Positions 16,139 through 24,208 of a stretch of 35,183 nt of DNA are shown here, one piece after another. Source of the stretch: Clostridia bacterium. Lineage in GTDB: Bacteria > Bacillota > Clostridia > Christensenellales > Aristaeellaceae. A program made the position numbers and the translations under genes. The notes under the pieces were generated by a model. The model saw only the letters and a list, made by a program, of their open reading frames with translations, did no database searches and was not told where the DNA came from. Every line of letters starts with the position of its first letter. The first letter of the stretch is position 1. The stretch is from assembly GCA_900759005.1 (NCBI GenBank), contig CAAEUQ010000128.1, forward strand, positions 1 through 35,183, written 5' to 3'.

Positions 16139-16813
16139 TCAGACATTCGTCGTGCGAATGGACATGACATTTACGTGCTCCGACAGGTGATTGACGATGT
16201 CGGTATACGTAATCGAAGACGGCAGATGCAGCGTGTACACGTTCGTGTAAATGTTCTGACCGTCGGTACTGCTGACGTTGAAGTCCTGATCGACGACCTG
16301 AATCATGTTTTCATCGAAATACTTGTTGATGTATTCGATCGTTTCCACGCGATGAACGAATTTGATTTCGACCTTCTTCGTAATGCGCACGCGGATGACT
16401 CGCTGCATCATGATCAGCACCAGTATGACGAAAATGCTGCCCACGATCGCAATCAGGTAATAGCCGTAGCCGATCGCAATGCCGAGGCACGCCGTGTTCC
16501 AAAGGGAAGCTGCCGTGGTCAGACCCGTGATCTTGCGGTCGGTAAACAGAATTGTGCCCGCGCCGAGGAAGCCGATGCCGCTGATGACCTGCGCGCTCAG
16601 ACGGCCGAAGTTGTACGCGACGCTCGTTTCCGTGCTCGCGCTCAGCGACGCGACGAAGCTCGATTCAATCAGCGAAATGATGCACGCGCCCAGACAGACC
16701 AGAATGTGCGTGCGCATACCGGCAGGACGGTTTTTGATTTCGCGCTCCACACCGATGATCGTGCCCAGCAGAATCGCCAGCGAAATGCGCAGGATGATAA
16801 TGGAGTTTGACAT
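16139..16813 (-). CDS. MgtC/SapB family membrane protein
   Basis: 224 aa. Four or so N-terminal membrane helices (residues 5-20, 35-55, 70-92, 110-140 roughly) with the family landmarks GTIIGVEREIKNRPAGMRTHILVCLGA and QVISGIGFLGAGTIL, followed by LTTAASLWNTACLGIAIGYG and a cytoplasmic ACT-like domain of about 80 residues. MgtC proteins affect growth at low magnesium and inhibit F-type ATP synthase in some pathogens; the role in non-pathogenic Bacillota is unclear. Own promoter (16850-16878) with a leader of only about 30 nt, so no room for a magnesium riboswitch. Confidence 0.92.
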   Translation of the reverse strand: MSNSIIILRISLAILLGTIIGVEREIKNRPAGMRTHILVCLGACIISLIESSFVASLSASTETSVAYNFGRLSAQVISGIGFLGAGTILFTDRKITGLTTAASLWNTACLGIAIGYGYYLIAIVGSIFVILVLIMMQRVIRVRITKKVEIKFVHRVETIEYINKYFDENMIQVVDQDFNVSSTDGQNIYTNVYTLHLPSSITYTDIVNHLSEHVNVMSIRTTNV

Positions 16814-16849
16814 AGCTGATCCTCTCCATGCGTTTCTATGATGAACTAT

Positions 16850-16878
16850 ATTATATCACATACGCACTATAAGATCAA
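16850..16878 (-). promoter_or_regulatory. sigma-A-type promoter of mgtC
   Basis: Minus strand TTGATC (16878-16873), 17-nt spacer, TATAAT (16855-16850). Confidence 0.75.
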
Positions 16879-16913
16879 ATTTAATTCCGTGATATATACA
16901 TAACGAATCATGA

Positions 16914-17513
16914 TCATTGTGCCCAAACGCGGCAAGCGGACTCGTGCTTCTGACCGGTGATCCAGTCCACGTCGTCGGTCAGCCAGTCCATGATTTCCAG
17001 CTGCCGCGTTTCCCAAGCGATCGTGGACGCGCGCTCGTCGGCGGTCATCTCATGATCATACGCGCGTACCAGTTCGCAATAGCCGAAGATGTAACCGTTT
17101 GCATTCCAGATGGTGAAATTGCTCTCGGGCCCTTCGGTGATTTTGTCTCCGCGGGCAGCGATCAGTGCGTCGTGGCGGCGCTTGTATTCCTCGGCGCAGC
17201 CGGGATGAAGGTGCGTTGCGAACACGCGGTGGCGAATCAGCGATTTGTCCGCGCGGACGATGCCGAGATCGTGGTACATGAGGGGGAGTGTTCCGGGATC
17301 GGCGAAGCGATCGCAGGTATTGAGCAGCGGCTCAATCAGCGCGTTTAGCGCGTCCGGCGCTGTAGAATCCGGATATTCGCCGTAAAAAAACAGAAAATCC
17401 TGAATGCGCCAGACGGAGAAATTCTCCGCGCAAAGCGCATCGAGCCTCGGGCGAAGTACATCCAGATTTGGAAGCCCGCTTTTGCAGCGCAGCACAAACG
17501 GCAATCGTTTCAA
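16914..17513 (-). CDS. two-domain L-rhamnose mutarotase-like protein
   Basis: 199 aa, about twice the normal RhaM length of roughly 100. The C-terminal half (about 95-199) has the RhaM pattern: CAEEYKRRHDALIAA with the Tyr and His of the active site, then NFTIWNANGYIFGYCEL and a closing strand/helix. The N-terminal half (1-88) looks like a second, degenerate copy: LRPRLDALCA followed by NFSVWRIQDFLFFYGEY, where Tyr and His are replaced. RhaM interconverts the anomers of L-rhamnose. No other rhamnose gene is adjacent, so the sugar may differ. GGAGGGATTC precedes the start. Convergent with nothing, divergent from def. Confidence 0.82.
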   Translation of the reverse strand: MKRLPFVLRCKSGLPNLDVLRPRLDALCAENFSVWRIQDFLFFYGEYPDSTAPDALNALIEPLLNTCDRFADPGTLPLMYHDLGIVRADKSLIRHRVFATHLHPGCAEEYKRRHDALIAARGDKITEGPESNFTIWNANGYIFGYCELVRAYDHEMTADERASTIAWETRQLEIMDWLTDDVDWITGQKHESACRVWAQ

Positions 17514-17586
17514 ATGAATCCCTCCCGAAAAAATAAATTTGCTGATTCAAGGATACGCCGCGCGGGAGAATTTGTCAACCGAAAAC

Positions 17587-17615
17587 TTGCGCGGGCGGGA
17601 AGGGTTTGCTATAAT
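17587..17615 (+). promoter_or_regulatory. promoter of the peptide deformylase-like gene
   Basis: TTGCGC (17587-17592), 17-nt spacer, TATAAT (17610-17615), with TG before the -10 (TTTGCTATAAT). The ribosome binding site GGGGCGGGGA follows. Confidence 0.6.
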
Positions 17616-17642
17616 GAGGAAGAAACGAAAGGGGCGGGGAAT

Positions 17643-18053
17643 ATGAATCGTGAAATCGTTCGCGACGTTTTGTTTTTGAGCCGGAAATCTGCGCCGGCGA
17701 CGCGCGGAGACGCGGCGCTCGCGAAAGACCTTCAGGATACGCTGATTGCGAATCGCGACCGCTGTGCAGGACTGGCGGCGAACATGATCGGGCAGGCGAA
17801 GCGCGTGATCGCGTTCGATTGCTTCGGAACGCCGCGCGTGATGCTGAATCCTGTGATTACGGAGAAAAAAGGCGTCTACGAGGCGGAGGAGAGCTGCCTT
17901 TCGCTGAGCGGCGCGCGCAAAACGACGCGTTATCGCGAAATCGAGGTGCAGTATCAGGACGTGAATCTGAATCCGCATGCCGAACGCTTTACCGGCTGGC
18001 TCGCACAGGTGATTCAGCATGAGTGCGACCACCTTGAAGGCATTCTGATTTGA
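17643..18053 (+). CDS. peptide deformylase-like protein, atypical short form
   Basis: Peptide deformylase removes the formyl group from nascent N-termini. 136 aa, shorter than the usual 150-190. Motif 3 is intact: HECDHLEG (HExDH metal and catalytic residues) near the C-terminus. Motif 2 reads EESCLSL instead of EGCLS; the metal-binding Cys is kept. Motif 1 reads GLAANMIG where active enzymes have G-x-G-x-A-A-x-Q, so the conserved Gln that stabilises the transition state is replaced by Met. I recall a clade of such short GxAANMIG proteins in Clostridia and streptococci. It is probably a paralogue, with the housekeeping def elsewhere; activity is uncertain. Confidence 0.85.
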   Translation: MNREIVRDVLFLSRKSAPATRGDAALAKDLQDTLIANRDRCAGLAANMIGQAKRVIAFDCFGTPRVMLNPVITEKKGVYEAEESCLSLSGARKTTRYREIEVQYQDVNLNPHAERFTGWLAQVIQHECDHLEGILI

Positions 18054-18293
18054 ATAAGAACAGGGTTGCCTGACGGCGAGCGGAGCGAGCAAAACCGAGA
18101 AGCCTTCATGCCGGATGGAGATATTATTCAGCACGCGAACTTCGGAATGTCGATTCCGCAGAACCGATTTGAATACGAGCGGAGCTGGCTGATGATGAGC
18201 AGCGCGAGCGCGCAGCCCTCATGCAGAAAACGTTGTTCAGTGCGCAAAATTGGAATGACGATTCTGCAAACGCAGAACCGATTTGAATACAAG
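18054..18293 (-). repeat. two degenerate tandem units resembling the rex 3' end
   Basis: Unit 1 (about 18072-18187) and unit 2 (about 18191-18300) both end in the plus-strand sequence CGCAGAACCGATTTGAATAC (18158-18177 and 18271-18290) and both contain a stretch like the end of rex. By hand, 18072-18138 aligns without gaps to 18387-18453 inside rex with about 50 of 67 identical bases. On the minus strand unit 1 reads LNNISIRHEGFSVLLAPLAV against NNVVVRHEDFAVSLALLAV in Rex. Unit 2 keeps LNNV and HEGCALALL but in two frames. They cannot be functional genes. They may be decayed partial duplications, or a dispersed repeat. Confidence 0.7.
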
Positions 18294-18321
18294 CAGGGCT
18301 ACCCGATAAGGAGTAGCCCTG
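18294..18321. terminator. hairpin between convergent def-like gene and rex
   Basis: Perfect 9-bp stem CAGGGCTAC/GTAGCCCTG with a 10-nt loop. No strong U-tract on either side, so a weak terminator or a general 3'-end structure. A second stem, ATTTGGAT (18325-18332) / ATCCAAAT (18339-18346), spans the rex stop codon. Confidence 0.5.
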
Positions 18322-18332
18322 TTCATTTGGAT

Positions 18333-19001
18333 TTACTTATCCAAATCCGCGGAAATCGCCGCGGCGTGCTCCGTGCGTTCGGTTGCGACGGCGAGCAATG
18401 CGAGCGAAACCGCGAAGTCCTCATGGCGGACGACGACATTGTTCGGTGCGCGGAGATGCGCGGGCGCGAAATTCAGGATGCCGCGAATGCCTGCGGCGAC
18501 CATTCGATCGCAGACCTCCTGCGCGCTCGGCGCGGGAACGGCGATGATGCCGATGCTTGCGCCCGTGCGCTTGACGAACGAATAGAGATTGTTGATATGG
18601 TAAATCGTCTTTCCGTTGATTTCGCTGCCGATCAGGTGACCGCTTACGTCAAAGCCCGCGAGAATGCGCATTCCATAATTTGCAAAGCCCTTGTAGCACA
18701 AAAGCGCGTGCCCCAGATTGCCCACGCCGACCAGCACAGCGGAATTGCATTCGCTGGAACCCAGCACCTCGGCGATGCGCGTGATCAGTTCTTCGCGTTT
18801 GTGACCGATGCGCGGGCGGCCGTTCGCGATACAAGCGAGATCCTTGCGCACGGTGATCGCGGAAAGATTCATTTCCTGCGCGATGACCGTGGATGAAATC
18901 CGCTCGTATTCCGGGCCGGTTTTCATGCGCAGAAAATTCAGATAGCCGGGCAGACGCTCCATTGTGGTGCGCGGAATGGCGGGTCTGGGATTGTCTTCCA
19001 T
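18333..19001 (-). CDS. rex: redox-sensing transcriptional repressor Rex
   Basis: Dimeric repressor that senses the NADH/NAD+ ratio and releases fermentation and respiration genes when NADH is high. 222 aa. N-terminal winged helix (about 1-80): RTTMERLPGYLNFLRM, then SSTVIAQEMNLSAITVRKDLA with the recognition helix. Rossmann domain: AVLVGVGNLGHALLCY (glycine-rich loop near residue 93), then AGFDV, and IGIIAVPAPSAQEVCDRMVAAGIRGILNFAPAHL. The C-terminal swapped helix is present. GGAG 8 nt before the ATG; only 12 nt after the ldh stop, so ldh-rex is an operon, a sensible pairing because Rex commonly controls ldh. Confidence 0.96.
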   Translation of the reverse strand: MEDNPRPAIPRTTMERLPGYLNFLRMKTGPEYERISSTVIAQEMNLSAITVRKDLACIANGRPRIGHKREELITRIAEVLGSSECNSAVLVGVGNLGHALLCYKGFANYGMRILAGFDVSGHLIGSEINGKTIYHINNLYSFVKRTGASIGIIAVPAPSAQEVCDRMVAAGIRGILNFAPAHLRAPNNVVVRHEDFAVSLALLAVATERTEHAAAISADLDK

Positions 19002-19013
19002 GCGTCCGTCTCC

Positions 19014-19961
19014 TTACAGGCTGATTTGATCAATCACTTCGCGCAGCATTTTCGCGCTGTGGCGGAGCTTTTCGATTTCTTCGTCCGTCATGTCGGGCAA
19101 AACCTTGCCGACGACGCCGTTTGCGTTGATGATCGTCGGGATGCTCAGGCACACGTCCTCAATGCCGTATTCGCCGTGCAGCATCGTCGAAACCGCGACG
19201 ATGGAATTGCCGTTATCCAGAATGCACTTGCAGATGTGGCAGACGGAGATTGCGATGGCATAGAACGTCGCGCCCTTGCGCTGAATGATCTTGCCGCCGG
19301 AGGTGCGCATATAGTTTTCGATGTCCTCGTAATTCAGTTCGGCGGGGATTGCGTCCGGATTGGTTGCGCAGTCCTTGAATCTCTCGAGCGGAACATTGCA
19401 TACGCGCGCTGACGACCACGGAACGAACGAGCTGTCGCCGTGTTCGCCGAGCACGTAGGCGTGGATGTTCTGCTGGCTGACGTTCAGATAATCCGAAAGG
19501 CGCGAGCGCAGGCGTGCGGTGTCCAGCAGCGTGCCGGTGCCGATGATGTGGCTTTCGGGAATGCTTGTGACCTTGTTGAATACGTACGTCAGTACGTCTA
19601 CCGGATTCGATACGATGACGTACATCGCGTTCGGCGCGACGACGGAGATTTCAGAAGCGATCGACTTCATGATATTTACATTCGTCTGCGCGAGATCCAA
19701 ACGCGTCTGCCCCGGCTTTCTGCCGATGCCCGACGTGATGACCACAATGTCGGAACCCGCTGCGTCGGAATAGCGGCCGGCGTAAATTTTGCACGGCTGG
19801 CAGAACGGCGTGCCCTGACGAATGTCCATCGCTTCGCCGAGCGCCTTTTTTTCGTTGATATCGATGATGACGATTTCGGAAGCGATGCCCTTAACCGCCA
19901 TCATGAATGCAATGGTGGAACCGACGCTGCCCGCGCCGATGATGGTGATTTTCGTTGCCAT
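19014..19961 (-). CDS. ldh: L-lactate/malate dehydrogenase family protein
   Basis: NAD-dependent 2-hydroxyacid dehydrogenase, 315 aa. GAGSVGS at residues 9-15 and Asp34 at the end of beta-2 (NAD rather than NADP). Catalytic His in GEHGDSSF near residue 172, substrate Arg87 in the loop GRKPGQTRLDL. The position before KPG (Arg81), equivalent to LDH residue 102, is Gln in typical lactate dehydrogenases and Arg in malate dehydrogenases; here it is Arg. Overall sequence and the pairing with rex look like a clostridial lactate dehydrogenase, so pyruvate versus oxaloacetate preference is not settled. ATG 19961 with GGAGGGAAA; strong promoter at 20017-20045. Confidence 0.88.
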   Translation of the reverse strand: MATKITIIGAGSVGSTIAFMMAVKGIASEIVIIDINEKKALGEAMDIRQGTPFCQPCKIYAGRYSDAAGSDIVVITSGIGRKPGQTRLDLAQTNVNIMKSIASEISVVAPNAMYVIVSNPVDVLTYVFNKVTSIPESHIIGTGTLLDTARLRSRLSDYLNVSQQNIHAYVLGEHGDSSFVPWSSARVCNVPLERFKDCATNPDAIPAELNYEDIENYMRTSGGKIIQRKGATFYAIAISVCHICKCILDNGNSIVAVSTMLHGEYGIEDVCLSIPTIINANGVVGKVLPDMTDEEIEKLRHSAKMLREVIDQISL

Positions 19962-20016
19962 AGTGATTTCCCTCCATATCTCTTCTCTCTCAGCTGGACG
20001 AAATTCATACATATTT

Positions 20017-20045
20017 ATTATAGAGAAGCGCGCGTTAAGTGTCAA
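20017..20045 (-). promoter_or_regulatory. sigma-A promoter of ldh-rex
   Basis: Minus strand TTGACA (20045-20040), 17-nt spacer, TATAAT (20022-20017): full consensus. No clear Rex operator overlaps it. Confidence 0.88.
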
Positions 20046-20112
20046 GGAAATTGGACGGTTTTTTGGCGGAAGGCGGTATACAGGTTTTTTAACAATTTTC
20101 CCACGCATAGCG

Positions 20113-20141
20113 TTGATGTTTTGCAGAATTTCAGGTATAAT
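20113..20141 (+). promoter_or_regulatory. sigma-A promoter of the carbohydrate cluster
   Basis: TTGATG (20113-20118), 17-nt spacer, TATAAT (20136-20141), then GGAGGAAG and the ROK start at 20179. Confidence 0.82.
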
Positions 20142-20178
20142 TAGAATTGAATATATTTTTACTTTTGGAGGAAGCGCA

Positions 20179-21135
20179 ATGGGCAAATACGCAATCGGCA
20201 TCGACGTTGGCGGTACCAACAGCAAGATCGGTCTGTTTGATTCCGAAATGCATCCGTTGAATGTGATCAACACTTTGACGGATAAAGAGCTGGAAGCGGA
20301 TCAGCTGCTGGACATTCTGGCGAGTCAGGCGGAGCAGCTGATGAAGGAGCATGGACTGACGCGCGCGGATATTCGCGGCGTCGGCGCGGCGTTTCCTTCG
20401 TTTATCGATTATAAAAACGGCGTTGTGCTCGAGACGAGCAACATCATTTCGCTGACCGATCAGCCGGTGCGCGATATGCTGTCCGAACGGCTGAAGCTTC
20501 CGGTCTGGCTCGACAACGGCGCGAACTGCGCGGCGCTCGCGGAGCATGAGCTGGGCGCGGGCCGCGGACACGACGACATGATTTATGCGACCATCGCCAC
20601 CGGCATCGGCGGCGCGCTGATCCTGAACGGCAAGCTCTATCGCGGTATTCACGGCATGGCGGGTGAAATCGGGCATATGTTCATCTCGGATTCAACCGGC
20701 TATCCGTGTTCGTGCGGCGTAACCGGCTGCGTCCAGTCGATTTCCTCGGGTGTTCATATGGCGCGATATGTGACCGACCGCATCAAGGAGGGCATGGACA
20801 GCCGCATTCTCGATCACGCGGGCACGCTTTCCAATATCGATATGCGCGCAGTCGGCAAGGCGCTGAATCAGGGCGACCCGCTCGCGCTGGAGGTCGTCAG
20901 CCGCGGTGCGGAATATTTGGGGCGGATGTTCCATTCGCTGAATATGATCTTTGATATCAATGTGTTCGTTTATGGTGGCGGCGTAACGAAGCTCGGCAAG
21001 AAGTTTATCGACCGCATTATTGCCGCGTACCGACATTATTCGCTGATGGATCAGCGATTCCCCGCGCAGTTCCTGCCCGAGGAGCTTGGCGACGACGCCG
21101 GCATGATCGGCGCGGCGCTGCTGGTGGAAAAATAA
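20179..21135 (+). CDS. ROK family sugar kinase (glucokinase-like)
   Basis: Phosphorylates a hexose with ATP, 318 aa. ATP loop IGIDVGGTNSKIG at residues 6-18, substrate Asp in LDNGANCAALAE near 114, the ROK landmark GIGGALILNGKLYRG, the zinc-site His in GEIGHM, and the Cys cluster CSCGVTGCVQ near residue 180. No N-terminal helix-turn-helix, so kinase rather than repressor. First gene of the plus-strand carbohydrate cluster, 12 nt before the beta-galactosidase; together they would split a beta-galactoside and phosphorylate the released hexose. Confidence 0.93.
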   Translation: MGKYAIGIDVGGTNSKIGLFDSEMHPLNVINTLTDKELEADQLLDILASQAEQLMKEHGLTRADIRGVGAAFPSFIDYKNGVVLETSNIISLTDQPVRDMLSERLKLPVWLDNGANCAALAEHELGAGRGHDDMIYATIATGIGGALILNGKLYRGIHGMAGEIGHMFISDSTGYPCSCGVTGCVQSISSGVHMARYVTDRIKEGMDSRILDHAGTLSNIDMRAVGKALNQGDPLALEVVSRGAEYLGRMFHSLNMIFDINVFVYGGGVTKLGKKFIDRIIAAYRHYSLMDQRFPAQFLPEELGDDAGMIGAALLVEK

Positions 21136-21147
21136 GGAGGAAAATTT

Positions 21148-23151
21148 ATGCCTGATCTGAAGCTTTCGTTTTTCGGTCACGGCGGCGATTACAATCCCGA
21201 CCAGTGGCGCGATTACCCCGGCATTCTCGAAGAGGATATTCGCCTGATGAAGCTGTCCCGCTGCAATCTGATGAGCGTGGGCATCTTCTCGTGGGCGGCG
21301 CTCGAGCCGGAAGAGGGAAATTTTGATTTCGACTGGCTCGAGAACGTGCTGAACCGACTGCACGAAAACGGCATCTTCGTATTCCTCGCTACGCCCAGCG
21401 GCGCGCGTCCTGCGTGGATGAGCGCGAAATATCCGGAGGTACTGCGCGTGCGTCCGGACGGCGGGCGCAATCTCCATGGCGAGCGGCATAACCATTGCCT
21501 GACTTCGCCGGTGTATCGCAGATTTGTAAAGCGCATCAATTCGGCGCTGGCGGAGCGGTTTTCACATCATCCGGCGGTTGTCGGCTGGCACGTTTCAAAC
21601 GAATACGGCGGCGATTGCCATTGCGAGCTGTGCCAGAATGCGTTTCGCGAATATCTGAAGAAGACCTACGGAACGCTGGATAAGCTGAACGCCGCGTGGT
21701 GGACGGGCTTCTGGTCGAAAACCTACACCGATTGGAACCAGCTTCATTCGCCTGCGCCGATCGGCGAAATGAGCATTCACGGGCTGAACCTGAGCTGGAA
21801 GCGCTTCCAGACGGCGCAGACCGTGGATTTTATGCGCGCGGAAATTGAACCGCTGCGCGCGGCGAATCCGTCTCTTCCAATCACGACCAATTTCCACAGC
21901 GATTTCCACGATCTCGATTATCGGCGTTTTGCCGGCAATCTCGATTTTGCGAGCTATGATAATTACCCCGCATGGGGACGCGACGACGCGCGCGAAGCGA
22001 TGCTTTCGGCGTTCAAATACGATTTCACGCGTTCAATTCTGAATAAGCCGTTCGCGCTGATGGAATCCACGCCGTCGCAGGTGAACTGGTAGGAGGTCTG
22101 CAAGCTGAAAAAGCCGGGAATGCATTTGCTTTCGTCCATTCAGGCGGTCGCCCACGGCGCGGATACGGTTCAGTACTTCCAGTGGCGCAAGGGTCGCGGT
22201 GCGAGCGAAAAATTCCACGGCGCGGTGGTCGATCACGAGGGCAGCGAACATACGCGCACGTTCCGCGAGGTCGCAGAGGTGGGAAAGGTGCTTGAAACGC
22301 TTACGCCCGTCCTTGGAAGCACAACGCATTCGGACGCCGCGGTGATTTACGATATTGACAATCGCTGGGCGATTGAAAACAGCCAGGGCCCGCGGCGCGA
22401 CGCGCATTACTTTGAAACGGTGCTTGAAAACTATGCCGCGCTGTCCGGCTGCGGTGTAAACGTCGACGTGATCGAGCAGACGGCGGATTTCTCCGGTTAT
22501 AAGCTGATCGCCGCGCCGATGCTGTATATGCTCACGCCCGGCGTGGCGGAGCGGATGGAGGCGTTCGTTCGCAGCGGCGGTACGCTGGTTGCGACCTGCC
22601 GCACCGGGATTGTCGATCAGGACGATCTCTGTTTCCTCGGCGGTTTCCCGGGCCCGCTCAGAAAGCTGCTGGGCATATGGGCGGAGGAAACCGACGCGCT
22701 TTGGGACGACGAGCTGAATCACATTCACATGAAGGATGGCTCGCTTTACGCCTGTTCGACGATGTGCGATCTGATTCACGCGGAGGATGCGGAAGTGCTC
22801 GGCGTTTATGCGGACGATTTTTACGCGGGCAGTCCAGCAGTCACGCGCGCAAAGCGCGGCGAGGGCAGCGCGTGGTATATCGCCACGCGTCCGGATCAGG
22901 CGTTCCTGAACGATTTCTATCGCACTGCGCTGAAGGAAGCGGGCGTTCAGCCGCTTGTGAACGCGCTGCCGGCGGGCGTGCGCGTTGCGGAACGCTCGAA
23001 CGGTGCGGAGAAATGGCTGTTTGCAATGAATTTTTCGCCCGTTTCGCAGAAAATTGAGCTTCCAAAGGGCGTGAACGCGCTGACCGGCGAGAAAATCGGC
23101 GGCGCGACGGTGCTGAAGGGGCTTGGATTTGCGATCGTTCAAACGAAATAA
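21148..23151 (+). pseudogene. GH42 beta-galactosidase interrupted by an in-frame amber codon
   Basis: Glycoside hydrolase family 42 enzyme that would be 667 aa, the normal size, if TAG at codon 315 (22090-22092) were read. Before it: GGDYNPDQW near residue 11, acid/base Glu152 in SNEYGG, and nucleophile Glu306 in LMESTPSQVNW. The amber comes next, and the same frame continues without a break through KKPGMHLLSSIQAVAHGADTVQYFQWRKGRG, the trimerisation domain and the small C-terminal beta domain. As I recall, GH42 proteins have Gln right after VNW, so CAG to TAG is a likely single change. The 314-residue product would lack the last barrel strand and should be inactive. GGAGGAAAATTT precedes the ATG. 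Sequencing error or suppression is possible. Confidence 0.85.
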
Positions 23152-23163
23152 AGGAGAAGAAGC

Positions 23164-24186
23164 ATGGAAAAGATGATTCTTGGGCGCACGGGGCTTGAAA
23201 TCTCCCGTTCCGGATTCGGTGCGCTGCCGATTCAGCGCGTATCGTTTGAAGAGGCTGCGCGGCTTTTGAATCGCGCGCTGGACGCCGGAATCAATTATAT
23301 CGATACCGCGCGCGCGTATTCCGACAGCGAGGCGAAGATTGGCGCGGGCGTCGGCAATCGCCGAAACGAATTCTTCATCGCGACCAAGACGCACGCGAAA
23401 ACCGGCGAGGCGCTGAAAAAGGATTTGGAGACCAGCCTGCGCGAGCTGAAGACCGACGTGATCGACGTGTATCAGTTTCACAATCCGGGCTTCGTGCCGG
23501 TTCCCGGCGGCGAGGACGGGCTTTACGATGCGGCGGTTCAGGCACGACGCGAGGGCAAGATCCGCTTCATCGGCATTACACAGCATTCGATCGAGCGCGC
23601 GTTTCAGGCGGTGAATTCGGGGCTTTACGATACGATGGAATACCCGTTTAATCACCTTTCCACTGAGCGCGACCGCGAGCTGGTTCGCCTTTGCAGCGAG
23701 AAAAACGTCGGTTTCGTTGCGATGAAGGCGCTGTCCGGCGGACTGGTGACCGATGCGCGGCTGCCGTTTGTGTTCCTGCGCGAGTATGCAAACGTCGTGC
23801 CGATCTGGGGCTTTCAGAAGATGGAGGAGCTGAATCAGATCATCGATATGGAACAGAACCCGCCGGTGCGCACGGACGAAATTGATCGCCTGATCGAGCG
23901 TGACCGCCGCGAGCTTTCCGGCGCGTTCTGCCGCAGCTGCGGTTATTGCCTGCCGTGTCCGGCGGACATCAAGATCCCGCAGGCGAACCGCATGATGCAG
24001 CTGCTCGGCCGCGCGGTCTGGCAGAATTATGTAACGCCCGAATGGCAGCGCGAAATGGAGAAAATCGAGAATTGCGTGCATTGCGGCGCGTGTGCAAAGC
24101 GCTGTCCGTACGGGCTGAAGCCATATGAATCCATGCGCGAGCAGCTCAAGGGCTATCGCGAATTCGTAAAAACGCATACACTGTAA
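23164..24186 (+). CDS. aldo/keto reductase with C-terminal 4Fe-4S ferredoxin-type domain
   Basis: 340 aa. TIM-barrel part (1-255): catalytic tetrad in context, Asp in YIDTARAYSDSE with Tyr a few residues on, Lys in ATKTHAKTG and His in VYQFHNPG. The C-terminal part (about 256-340) has CRSCGYCLPCP and CVHCGACAKRCP, two Cys clusters suggesting one or two iron-sulfur clusters. Such fused reductases are common in anaerobes, and electrons may come from ferredoxin-like partners rather than only NAD(P)H. The substrate is unknown. 12 nt behind the GH42 gene with AAGGAGAAGAAG, so cotranscribed. Confidence 0.92.
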   Translation: MEKMILGRTGLEISRSGFGALPIQRVSFEEAARLLNRALDAGINYIDTARAYSDSEAKIGAGVGNRRNEFFIATKTHAKTGEALKKDLETSLRELKTDVIDVYQFHNPGFVPVPGGEDGLYDAAVQARREGKIRFIGITQHSIERAFQAVNSGLYDTMEYPFNHLSTERDRELVRLCSEKNVGFVAMKALSGGLVTDARLPFVFLREYANVVPIWGFQKMEELNQIIDMEQNPPVRTDEIDRLIERDRRELSGAFCRSCGYCLPCPADIKIPQANRMMQLLGRAVWQNYVTPEWQREMEKIENCVHCGACAKRCPYGLKPYESMREQLKGYREFVKTHTL

Positions 24187-24208
24187 AAAAAGAAAGGGGA
24201 AACGATCC

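Noticed and set aside
16814..16913. Magnesium riboswitch (M-box or ykoK type) before mgtC
   Set aside because: The promoter at 16850-16878 leaves a leader of only about 30 nt.
20078..20095. Half of a Rex operator (TTAACAA at 20089-20095) between ldh and the ROK gene
   Set aside because: The other half-site (TTGTTAA at the right distance) is missing, and it does not overlap the ldh promoter.
17643..20141. ldh-rex and the def-like gene as a mobile or phage-derived island because of the nearby repeats
   Set aside because: No integrase, transposase, terminal repeats or target duplication is visible, and codon use is the same as in the neighbours.
22090..22092. General reassignment of TAG to an amino acid
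   Set aside because: bofA ends in TAG exactly where the family ends, and every other gene ends in TAA or TGA; a single internal TAG is better explained by mutation.
22033..24177. A 714-codon open frame on the minus strand across the GH42 and aldo/keto reductase genes
   Set aside because: Same reason: antisense of two clear enzymes, no domain, low-complexity composition.
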